Shown one piece after another: positions 16,581-24,220 of a DNA stretch of 64,000 bases. Numbering within the stretch: the stretch's first letter is position 1; each line of letters opens with the position of its first letter. A program made the translations under genes and the position numbers. The notes under the pieces are model-generated. The model made no database searches. It was not told the DNA's origin and saw only the letters and a program-made list of their open reading frames with translations. The stretch comes from Actinomyces oris (GTDB lineage Bacteria; Actinomycetota; Actinomycetes; Actinomycetales; Actinomycetaceae): positions 162,811 to 226,810 of the forward strand of contig NZ_MSKL01000006.1 in the NCBI RefSeq assembly GCF_001937665.1, read 5' to 3'.

Positions 16581-18482
16581 TTACCTTTCCCATTGGATTT
16601 GAGCAGTTGACTCCGCCGTTCTCATTCCGGGAGGTAAAGCCGGCGCATCTATGGTGACCTTTACTTTATCGCCGCTAATCGGAGTTACTTTCAATCCTGA
16701 AACCAGAGATTGTGGAACGTTCCTTGAGACCGACTTCATTACTTGCCTATCGGACATTCCAATGGAATAGTCCCGTGCGGCTTCTTGCGCCGTGTTATGT
16801 GCTATCAATGAGGCACCGGCAAACAAGAGAAGTTCAACAAACAAAACGAATAGTCCAGTTGCGATGATAAAGGTTCCGGCGAACTCTACTGCCGTAGCGC
16901 CTTCTTCTCGTCGTTTAGAGCGCCGTTGCTCGCTTCGGGCTTCATTCGACGAAGCAAGGCTGCGTCCGTCCCGCAGCCACTCTTCGTTGCGGACGCTTCT
17001 CACGTCATGAGCTTGCGGACGAGAAGAAGGAGGTACACGGGGCGGTAGAGAAGGCCCAGATGAACGGCTGGTTGCTTCAGTTAATATGACACGTTTGCCT
17101 TGCTGTAGCTCGGATTGACGCCCTTCAAAGTTTGTTTCAAAGTTCGAATCGATTGACTTTCCGGCTAGGTGCCCTACCATCTTGGCTTGCGTTTGATGCG
17201 CTTGCATCCTTGCCGGAGGGAAACTTTCGGAAGGCCGCTTACTTTTTTTTCTTTTCCTTCTAAACCATCGACGACCAGGTACGTTTTCCGAAGAGTGTTT
17301 ATCCTTTTCTGCGTATCCATCGTCTGCTTGATGCGATAAATCAGCTTCGGAACCCAGAAGACCCGCAATATCTCGCCCAACATTCATCATTGGAGCGAAG
17401 TCGAGATTAAGGAGATCACCAGAGTTTATGGCCGACTCTATGCGAGAAGAACTATCCGGCATTGTTGAAATTAAAGCGCTGTCTATTAGTTTGGATGCGC
17501 TAGACGGCTGAATTTCGTTGTAGCGAGATATACGGTTAAGGACCACGTACACTGGCGTGTTACGCGCTAGTTCGAGACGAACTAAGGTTTCCTTGAATCT
17601 GCGTACTGCTCGCAAAGATGGCACTTCGGGTGTTGAAACAACAACTATTACATCAGCAAGATCTAGAACTGCCGCTGTTGCTCCATCGATACGCGAACCG
17701 CAGTCTACGATGATGTGGTTGTAGTTGTATCGCATTGCTTGAAGAATCTGATTAGACTCTGCCTCGGTCATTTCTTCACCGTTCTCCGTGTGCTCAGGAG
17801 CAGGGAACAGATCCATGCCGGAACGCACAGGATATGCAACTTCGGCGAGTTCTCGGCTACCTAGTTCCGAAGCAACCGAAACTAGATCAACTAACGAATG
17901 ACGTGCACGAACACCACAGTATGAAGCTAAATCACCTTTACGTAGATCGAAATCCAATACGGCAGTAGCACTTTTAAGCGAAACACTTCTTGCTGCAGCA
18001 AGTGCAATCATCGAAGTGCCTACGCCACCTTTTGCACCAAATACGGCCACCGTACGACCGACGGCTTGTCGATTCAGAGACTGCCGTTCGCTTTCGATTT
18101 GCCCTCCTGCAGCCTGCGCCCATGCGGTAAGGGAACGTAAGCGTTCGGCATACCTTTCGACAGACGGAGGAAGAGGCAGGATCGCACGAGCTCCAGCATC
18201 GATGGCCCGAATCATGAGTTCACTGTCGGTTCGTACTGACAAAAGGCATGCTGGGGTAAGCGGTGCGAGTACAGAAATTTCTCGCAGGACCGTAAGACCC
18301 TGTTCGCCTTCCACGCCTTCATCCACTAGAATAATATCAATATCTTGACGTTGAAGTTCTACACGTGCCTGTGACGCGGAGGTGAGCACGAGCGGCGTAT
18401 TAAAACCATTCAACTCGGAAAGGACTGCGGAAACAGAGCTTAACGTCTCTCTGTTCGAAGTTAACAGGAGAACTTTGGTCAT
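16581..18482 (-). CDS. TadZ/CpaE-like ATPase fused to a TadE-type pseudopilin
   Basis: 633 residues, almost twice the length of usual TadZ/CpaE proteins. Residues 1-125 form an atypical receiver domain; about 140-385 form a MinD/ParA-like domain with VFGAKGGVGTS, where the usual GK(T/S) lysine is replaced (GTS), as known in many CpaE relatives, and VLDFDLRKGDLAS and IIVDCGSRID. About 385-525 is a basic, Ser/Pro-rich linker. From 526 the sequence reads REEG|ATAVEFAG with Glu+5 and Phe+6, a hydrophobic helix and a TadE-like tail. The ATPase would place the machine at the cell pole; cleavage after the Gly would free the pseudopilin. An internal start for the TadE part is possible, but no good ribosome site is seen. 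The ATG overlaps the end of cpaB by four bases. Confidence 0.8.
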   Translation of the reverse strand: MTKVLLLTSNRETLSSVSAVLSELNGFNTPLVLTSASQARVELQRQDIDIILVDEGVEGEQGLTVLREISVLAPLTPACLLSVRTDSELMIRAIDAGARAILPLPPSVERYAERLRSLTAWAQAAGGQIESERQSLNRQAVGRTVAVFGAKGGVGTSMIALAAARSVSLKSATAVLDFDLRKGDLASYCGVRARHSLVDLVSVASELGSRELAEVAYPVRSGMDLFPAPEHTENGEEMTEAESNQILQAMRYNYNHIIVDCGSRIDGATAAVLDLADVIVVVSTPEVPSLRAVRRFKETLVRLELARNTPVYVVLNRISRYNEIQPSSASKLIDSALISTMPDSSSRIESAINSGDLLNLDFAPMMNVGRDIAGLLGSEADLSHQADDGYAEKDKHSSENVPGRRWFRRKRKKSKRPSESFPPARMQAHQTQAKMVGHLAGKSIDSNFETNFEGRQSELQQGKRVILTEATSRSSGPSLPPRVPPSSRPQAHDVRSVRNEEWLRDGRSLASSNEARSEQRRSKRREEGATAVEFAGTFIIATGLFVLFVELLLFAGASLIAHNTAQEAARDYSIGMSDRQVMKSVSRNVPQSLVSGLKVTPISGDKVKVTIDAPALPPGMRTAESTAQIQWER

Positions 18483-19282
18483 CGCTGCACTCCATTCTTG
18501 TCGTTCGGTGCAACGCCGGGCTGGTTGCCATTGTTATTATTAGGATCGCTGCCACTCGGATCAGATTGGCCGGAGGAGCCAGTTGTAGAAGAGTCACTGT
18601 AGTTAGACTGATCATCAGTGAGAGGTTGTGAGTCTCCCGTACCTCTCAGTGCGAGACGAAGTTTGACAGCAAAACTTTCCGCATATGCAACCTTCAAGGT
18701 ATCGGCGGTTGAAAGCGAGAAGGTGACAGGAACTGCTTTATCCTCCGAAAATGAACCAGAAGAGTTCTCTTGTTCAATTGTTTTCTCAACACCTACATTA
18801 ATAATCAAGGCGTTCTGCACTATGACCTTCGCCTTTCTTTCTTTGGTGTTTTCATCTTCTACTGTGGCGACGATATCTACGTAGTCGCCTGCCGACACTC
18901 GACCAGCAACTCCCGTTTCTGCATCGACCATAATTGCCACTTCTCGATTTCCTTCAGCTAGACCCGGAGGATTCGTAAGCATTCCTTTTTGTATAACAGA
19001 TCCGGCGCCATAAGATCCGACACTGACAAGTCCTTCAATTTGTCCGAATGATGACACCGCATTGGATGGAGCCCATCGTTTGGGAAGTTCGACTACTTCA
19101 ACATCCTTTTCGTCGATTTTGTGCATTGGCTCGATGTTCGCCGTCAACTGCAGTACCTTCACCATCGGCCCAACCTGGGAGGAAACCGAATTCACATAGG
19201 TTACAACACCGACGAACGTTAGTGCTGCCCCGAGAATCGTGACTAGAAGCAGGAGAACGCCGCGTCGCTGTCTCGGATTCAT
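18479..19282 (-). CDS. cpaB: CpaB/RcpC, Flp pilus assembly protein
   Basis: 267 residues. One N-terminal membrane helix (GVLLLLVTILGAALTFVGVV), then a SAF domain (about 45-110: VKVLQLTANIEPMHKIDEKD, GSVIQKGMLTNPPG) and an RcpC/CpaB body (GVAGRVSAGDYVDIVATVED). The C-terminus is a disordered Ser/Gly/Asn-rich tail. In Gram-negative systems RcpC/CpaB acts near the outer-membrane secretin; Gram-positive Tad systems keep it without a secretin, and the SAF domain may bind wall polymers. Four-base overlaps with both neighbours show a tightly coupled operon. Confidence 0.85.
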   Translation of the reverse strand: MNPRQRRGVLLLLVTILGAALTFVGVVTYVNSVSSQVGPMVKVLQLTANIEPMHKIDEKDVEVVELPKRWAPSNAVSSFGQIEGLVSVGSYGAGSVIQKGMLTNPPGLAEGNREVAIMVDAETGVAGRVSAGDYVDIVATVEDENTKERKAKVIVQNALIINVGVEKTIEQENSSGSFSEDKAVPVTFSLSTADTLKVAYAESFAVKLRLALRGTGDSQPLTDDQSNYSDSSTTGSSGQSDPSGSDPNNNNGNQPGVAPNDKNGVQR

Positions 19283-20055
19283 GAAACGTGCCTTTCAGTA
19301 ATAGAATACGGATGGGAGGTAGATGCGCTCGAACTACGCGTTCCACAGAAAGGGCATCCAATTGGAGGAATTAGCCTCCCGCAACTCCGGCAAGTCACTA
19401 CTTGCACTGAGCTCAAAGCGAAACCTACAGATGCACGAAGATCTTCGACTACTGACATTTCAGCCCATCGACGTGCACCGTAGGGATATGCTTCAGACGG
19501 CGGCAAAATTATATGCGGTTGCCCTCCATTTATCGTCACCTTCATTGCCGATTTTTCAGTGCCAGATGCCCAACAGATCGCTCTTGCTCCATTGGTGCCC
19601 CATACGATAGATGACGACGACCGGACTTTACCCGAGTTGAGATCAACATCAAACGATGCCCCCGGGAAGAAACTTCTTAAGTGCTGGCCAAGCCCTGGAC
19701 TTGCCTGTGATAGTTTTGAAACCGACGACAAGGCAACCCGTGTCCAGCATCGATTACCAACTATTTCCGCGACATGTTGAGCTAGTCCGTATGACGTCGG
19801 AGGAAGCATGCTCAACGCTCTCAGAACGAGCGCTTGTCTTGTACGCGGTCCTTGACTCACAATCAATGCCAAATCACCACGGGCAATCACTTCCCGGGTC
19901 ATGATTGAGGGGCGTGCGGCGTCGTCTTTTGTGCAGACAAGGAGCGAGTCGCCTCTAATAGAGGACACCAGTTCAACGGCTTCATCAAGCGAGGACACCG
20001 TCCAGCAGCCCTGCGGTGCAGGATCGCCCACTTCCATGCCCGAGACTAGAATCAT
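19279..20055 (-). CDS. Unknown protein with C-terminal zinc ribbon, first gene of tad operon
   Basis: 258 residues from ATG 20055, chosen because AAGGAGA stands seven bases before it; the longer frame to 20109 has no such site. No membrane segment is seen. The body is a mixed alpha/beta domain with SLDEAVELVSSIRGDSLLVC and GDLALIVSQGPRTRQALVLR, which might be a nucleotide-binding or Rossmann-like fold (weak inference). The C-terminus has CRSCGRLIPPIGCPFCGTR, a four-Cys zinc ribbon. Co-translated with cpaB (four-base overlap), it is part of the pilus operon and may be a cytosolic regulator or assembly factor. Function not recognised. Confidence 0.6.
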   Translation of the reverse strand: MILVSGMEVGDPAPQGCWTVSSLDEAVELVSSIRGDSLLVCTKDDAARPSIMTREVIARGDLALIVSQGPRTRQALVLRALSMLPPTSYGLAQHVAEIVGNRCWTRVALSSVSKLSQASPGLGQHLRSFFPGASFDVDLNSGKVRSSSSIVWGTNGARAICWASGTEKSAMKVTINGGQPHIILPPSEAYPYGARRWAEMSVVEDLRASVGFALSSVQVVTCRSCGRLIPPIGCPFCGTRSSSASTSHPYSITERHVS

Positions 20056-20205
20056 CTGATCTCTCCTTGCAGGGTGCGTTTGAAGAGGAACCAACGGCGT
20101 AGGTCGCAAGGCCTACTTGTTGCCTAGACAACGAACTCAGCGTAACTGAACCGTTATCTGAGTGCCGACTGGGATGTCGAGAGGGTTCTCACACTTGCTT
20201 ACCGG

Positions 20206-20916
20206 TCAGTATCCAGCACCGTCGTCGAGGCGCCCTCCACGATCCAGCCATGCGCGCCCTCCACGAGCAGTAGCAGGACGTCGAAGCAGGGGCACGGATA
20301 GCAGTACACCGAGACTCACAACTGTCATGTTCTGAAGGAGGGTGGTATCGACATCAAGACCTGCGAAGACGCAGGTGCCGGCAGCCCCGGCGGGGATCAG
20401 GGCGGCGTAGGCCACGACGTGAGCCGCCTTGAGTTCGCGGTCGGCCACTCGGTGCAGTCGTCCAAGCAGCAGGACGCCTACACAGCTGACCACGAGTCCG
20501 CACACCAGATCGGCTACGTAGACCAGGGGGAGGTCCACTGATGACACCAGGTGGATCGAACGGTCAATCAGTGGATGCCACCGAGGCACCGCGATGACGC
20601 CGGCCGCCCCAACTACCGTGATAATGACAAGGTTCCCAACACGTAGGGGCAAGCCGTCAGCCATCTGCTTCCACACCTTCCACTCCCAGCGGCCAGACCG
20701 TGGGAGTACCAAGGCATTCCCTTGGGAGACACTCTCCATGAGCACACCGCCTTCGGTGGAGGTTACGGACAACCGAGGCAAGGCCCCAGGGGCCAGCGCC
20801 CCACGTGCGCCCCTTTGAAGGGCTCCGTGGGACACCCTCGGAGCGACCACGATTTCAACTGACCCTTCGTAAAATGCCACAATCTTTGTGGTGGTCATAT
20901 GGGGACAACGCACCAT
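20206..20916 (-). CDS. Four-helix membrane protein of unknown function
   Basis: 236 residues. The cytosolic N-terminal half (about 1-85) has a small domain (KIVAFYEGSVEIVVAPRVS), followed by four hydrophobic segments: VGNLVIITVVGAAGVIAV, VDLPLVYVADLVCGLVVSC, AHVVAYAALIPAGAAGTCVF and MTVVSLGVLLSVPLL. ATG 20916 lies eight bases after the stop of the OmpA-domain gene, with a weak GAAGGG site; ATG at 20898 is an alternative. G+C content returns here to the chromosome norm. The gene seems intact though the two genes ahead of it in the operon are broken. No family recognised. Confidence 0.55.
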   Translation of the reverse strand: MVRCPHMTTTKIVAFYEGSVEIVVAPRVSHGALQRGARGALAPGALPRLSVTSTEGGVLMESVSQGNALVLPRSGRWEWKVWKQMADGLPLRVGNLVIITVVGAAGVIAVPRWHPLIDRSIHLVSSVDLPLVYVADLVCGLVVSCVGVLLLGRLHRVADRELKAAHVVAYAALIPAGAAGTCVFAGLDVDTTLLQNMTVVSLGVLLSVPLLRRPATARGGRAWLDRGGRLDDGAGY

Positions 20917-20924
20917 CCCTTCGC

Positions 20925-21608
20925 CTACCCCCAGCGCACGTCGACGTGACGGTTGGCGGCCTTGCCGGCCGCATTGACACTGCCGTCCGCATTGGTCTCG
21001 GAGGCCACAGGTTCGCTCTCCCCCTTGCCGGAGGACTGGACGTTCAGAGATGGGACCTTGGAGGTCAGGTAGTCCGCGACCGCCTTCGCCCGCTGCTCGG
21101 AGAGCGTCTGGTTGTGAGCGTCATCGGCTACGGAGTCCGTGTGCCCCACCACGGTGACCGTGGCCGGTGGCTTGCCGTTCCAGCGCTTGACGATCTCGTC
21201 GAGCACCTGTTTAGCCCGGTCGGTCAGGGTCGCGGAGTCGACGTCGAAGGTGACACTTCCGGACAGTGAGGCCACCGTGGCCTGGCCGTCCTAGGAGTAG
21301 GAGACCGCGCTGTCCGAACTGCTCGAACGCGACACAGGCGTGACGACGCGGTCCACGGTCTGAGCCACCCGAGGGTTGCCCGGCCCTGCGCTCTCAGGTT
21401 GCTTGGTGATCGTCGTCGGATCGGCTGAGGCGTTGTTGCTCGTAGCTGCCAACGGATGGCCCGCTTGCGGTGCCGCGGGTAAGGCGGCAGCCGAGGCGGA
21501 CACTGACCACGATGTTGTCCACATGACGACGGCCGCGGCGGCAAGCACCCCAGACCGAGGCCGAGGCTTGGCGCCTCTTGCCCCTCCTCCATTCATCTGC
21601 CGTCTCAT
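20925..21608 (-). pseudogene. Secreted OmpA-domain protein broken by an in-frame TAG
   Basis: A single frame of 227 sense positions runs from ATG 21608 to 20925 but is stopped by TAG at 21291-21293. Before the stop: a basic N-terminus and a hydrophobic signal peptide (SGVLAAAAVVMWTTSWSVSA). After it: an OmpA C-terminal peptidoglycan-binding domain with VTFDVDSATLTDRAKQVLDE, VVGHTDSVADDAHNQTLSE and NRHVDVRW, similar to the OmpA domains of the intact lipoproteins at 22494 and 24221. A GTG at 21275 could restart translation, but no ribosome site stands before it and the product would lack a signal peptide. The ATG overlaps the stop of the lipoprotein gene upstream. Confidence 0.75.
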
Positions 21609-22209
21609 CGGGCCACCACCACGTTGCTAAAGGTGCCTCCGTTCGGGATGCTGATAGTGACGTCCTTCACCTCAGCCGGTACACCGGTGAAGTTCGTCTG
21701 GAGCGCGATCGTCAGACCGGGTTAGACGAACTCCGTGAGCTCACTGGAGCACAGGCAGCCGCCCTGGGAGTCGTAGGAGACGTGGTAGATGCTTGAGGAC
21801 GACGGCTCAATGAGCGTCAGCCCGTCTGCGTTGTTCATATTCCCTCCCGGGCTCGCCTTTCCACCGGACTGAGGCACCGAGTCGTCCCCGTCGGAGAATA
21901 AGTTGGAGATCCACATGTCATTCTTTTTGTCATTATTCGTCACGAAGAACATGACGATGACCGCGGTTCCCGCACCGGACACGGAGTTCAGGGAAACGGT
22001 CCCGGGTTTACTGTCAATGGTCGCGGGATGTGACTCACATGGACGCACCCTGACCTCCCCCCCCCCTCGGCCTGCGCCGATTTCGATGCGGACGCCGACG
22101 CCCTCTCCCCATTCGCCCCCGAACCTCCCGGCAGTTGGCAGGACGCCAGGGTTGCCACCATGCCAATGGCGCTCATAGCAGCCAGGATTCGCTTCGAAGC
22201 AGTCATCAT
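21605..22209 (-). pseudogene. Lipoprotein gene broken by a homopolymer frameshift and a TAA
   Basis: ATG 22209 follows GGAGG by seven bases and begins a lipoprotein signal ending in LASC, then a Ser/Ala-rich linker. At a run of ten G on the coding strand (22057-22066) the frame is lost; the continuation in the next frame gives VSLNSVSGAGTAVIVMFFVTN to a TAA at 21722-21724. The same frame then continues for 38 codons (ALQTNFTGVPAEVKDVTISI) to a TGA that overlaps the next gene. Eleven or eight G would restore the first break, so slippage could switch it, but the TAA would still remove the last 38 residues. Probably decayed. Confidence 0.7.
22057..22066. repeat. Ten-base G/C homopolymer inside a lipoprotein gene
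   Basis: Ten consecutive C on the plus strand (G on the coding strand), the position of the frame change in the lipoprotein gene. Tracts of this length are prone to strand slippage and are classic sites of phase variation. Confidence 0.8.
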
Positions 22210-22333
22210 GATGGAACCTCCATTGCTCTCGATCGGGCCACATCGACCTGAGGAATACCGAGACTCTATGCAGCACCCATCATTCGAGAAATGGGGAGAC
22301 TCTCACGGGAAAATACTGTGAATTACCCATGAT

Positions 22334-22363
22334 GCCCGCGGATACTCCAGGGTACCCGCGGGC
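22334..22363. promoter_or_regulatory. Inverted repeat in divergent promoter region
   Basis: GCCCGCGG (22334-22341) and CCGCGGGC (22356-22363) form a perfect inverted repeat with a 14-base spacer, itself partly symmetric (GGATAC...GTACCC-like). It lies between the divergent lipoprotein genes and could be an operator or a stem-loop. Confidence 0.35.
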
Positions 22364-22373
22364 TCTCCGTGCA

Positions 22374-22415
22374 GTGATGGGGAGTACCTGGGGAGTGATG
22401 GGGAGTACCTGGGGA
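22374..22415 (+). repeat. Two perfect 21-bp tandem repeats upstream of OmpA lipoprotein gene
   Basis: The unit beginning GTGATGGGGAGTACC at 22374 is repeated exactly at 22395. It lies 80-120 bases before the GTG start of the OmpA-domain lipoprotein gene. A tandem repeat here could vary in copy number and so change promoter spacing. Confidence 0.8.
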
Positions 22416-22493
22416 GCCCTGCTTGCTAGGGAGATTACGTTACGATTACGCTCTGTCTTTGAGAAATTCCGGCGGGCCCATGAAGGAGTTGTT

Positions 22494-24206
22494 GTGTCCT
22501 CTGCATCCTCCCGTTCACTCTGTGCCTCTGCTCGAGGGACGTCTCGTCGATCTTTTGTGGCTCTCTCCGCCCTGGTGGGGCAGGGGTCGCTGGTGCTGGC
22601 AGGCTGTGACCTGCCGGGAGTCTCCAAGGACAAGGGAGGGGCGGCATCGCCGTCGGGTTCCATGGCCAGCGGGTCTGCCTCGGCCGGTGGGTCAGCCACA
22701 GCCTCGGCCAGCCCGGCTAAGACCGGTAGCACCGACTGGCAGAAGCTCGACGGTCACGTCATAGGCCACAAGGTGAGCGTGGAGGTCTTCCCCATCGTCC
22801 GCCAGGACAACAAGATCTCGTACATCGCTCTGAAGCTAACCCGCGCATCCGACGACGCCTGCATCGACGCCGTCAACGCCCATGCCTCCACCTCCAGGGG
22901 CGACAAGCTCAGCGTCTCCAACTACCTGGACGTGCCATCAATCTACCGTCCTAGTACCGGAGCCTCCCTGGTCGAGCTGTTCGGCACCGCCTCGGGGCGC
23001 GCGTGGAACGCCATCGACGGCAGCGGTTTGCTCCTCGAGCTCGCCCCTGGCGAGGACATGACCTCCTACCTGCCCTTCGGCAAGGTCGACACCGACACTG
23101 TCACCGTCATGGTCCCCATGGCTGGCTTCACCACCGTCTCCGTCCTGGACGCCAACGCCACTAAGAAGGCCAAGATCGACCTGTCCATCGCCCAGGCCGC
23201 GCTCAAGCAGTCCTCCCACGCCGCCCCGGACCTCGCCGACCCCGTCGACATCGAGCGCTACGCCCGGGGCCTGGACGACTCCACCAGCACCCACGCCGGC
23301 GGCAAGGACATCACCGTCACCCTCGCCAGCGACGTCACCTTCGCCTCCGACTCAGCCGACCTGGCACCCGGAGCCGAGGCCCAACTCAGGACCGTCGCCG
23401 GCCAGCTGGCCCAGTATCCCGACGGCGGAACACTCACCATCGTGGGCCACATCGACGACATCCAGGACGACGCCTACAACCAGACCCTGTCCGAGAAACG
23501 CGCCAACGCCGTCAAAACCCGCCTCGAGCAGCTCACCAAGCTCGACATGTGGCAGATATCCGTCTCCAGAAAAGGCGAGTCCGAGCCCCGTATCAAGGAC
23601 ACCACCGACGAGGCCCGCGCCGTCAACCGACGCGTCGAGATCACCCTGACCCCCACCAACGGCACCGCCCCCAAGAACAACACCACCCCCACCCTCAGCA
23701 GCAGTGGTGGCAAGCCGCTCAACCCGAAGGGCCGCGTCGCCAAGGGCTCTGAAGGCGTCACCGGCAAGCATGACAGTGGCGCTCAGCTCACCATCCCCCT
23801 GGACCACGTCACCCGCACCAGCGGATGCCTCCTCGGGCAGCTCCACACCACCCTCAGCACCACGAACAGCACCAACCCCACTTTCGAAGCCTGGTTTGAT
23901 GACGAAGAAACCTTCTTCACCAACTACCGAGGCGAGGACCGCAGCCGCGACGCCGTAGCATACTCCTCCAACGGGTTGACCCTCCTGGCGGGAGGCGAGC
24001 GCATCTACCCCGCCGACTACCTCGACACCGGCTTGAAGACCCACGTCCCCCTCACCGAGCTCGAACTCACTCCCCCTATCAAGGCCGGCACCACCACCGT
24101 CTGCGTCATCTGGCCCGACGCCGTCACCCTCGACCACGCAGCACCCACCAAACAGATCACCGACTTCGCCTTCCGCCTCACCGACATCTCCGTCAAGAAC
24201 AGCTGA
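22494..24206 (+). CDS. OmpA-domain lipoprotein, first of a tandem pair
   Basis: 570 residues from GTG 22494, chosen because GAAGGAG precedes it by five bases and it gives a proper lipoprotein signal with lipobox LAGC; the longer frame from 22329 has no ribosome site. After a Ser/Ala/Gly linker comes a beta-rich domain (about 85-230: GHKVSVEVFPIVRQDNKISY, VTVMVPMAGFTTVSVLDA), an OmpA peptidoglycan-binding domain (about 265-385: VTFASDSADLAPGAEAQL, IVGHIDDIQDDAYNQTLSEK, NRRVEITLTP) and a C-terminal beta domain (about 410-570). Likely anchored in the membrane lipid and bound to the wall. The paralogue follows after 14 bases. Confidence 0.8.
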   Translation: MSSASSRSLCASARGTSRRSFVALSALVGQGSLVLAGCDLPGVSKDKGGAASPSGSMASGSASAGGSATASASPAKTGSTDWQKLDGHVIGHKVSVEVFPIVRQDNKISYIALKLTRASDDACIDAVNAHASTSRGDKLSVSNYLDVPSIYRPSTGASLVELFGTASGRAWNAIDGSGLLLELAPGEDMTSYLPFGKVDTDTVTVMVPMAGFTTVSVLDANATKKAKIDLSIAQAALKQSSHAAPDLADPVDIERYARGLDDSTSTHAGGKDITVTLASDVTFASDSADLAPGAEAQLRTVAGQLAQYPDGGTLTIVGHIDDIQDDAYNQTLSEKRANAVKTRLEQLTKLDMWQISVSRKGESEPRIKDTTDEARAVNRRVEITLTPTNGTAPKNNTTPTLSSSGGKPLNPKGRVAKGSEGVTGKHDSGAQLTIPLDHVTRTSGCLLGQLHTTLSTTNSTNPTFEAWFDDEETFFTNYRGEDRSRDAVAYSSNGLTLLAGGERIYPADYLDTGLKTHVPLTELELTPPIKAGTTTVCVIWPDAVTLDHAAPTKQITDFAFRLTDISVKNS

Positions 24207-24220
24207 AAGGACCTACCCAA

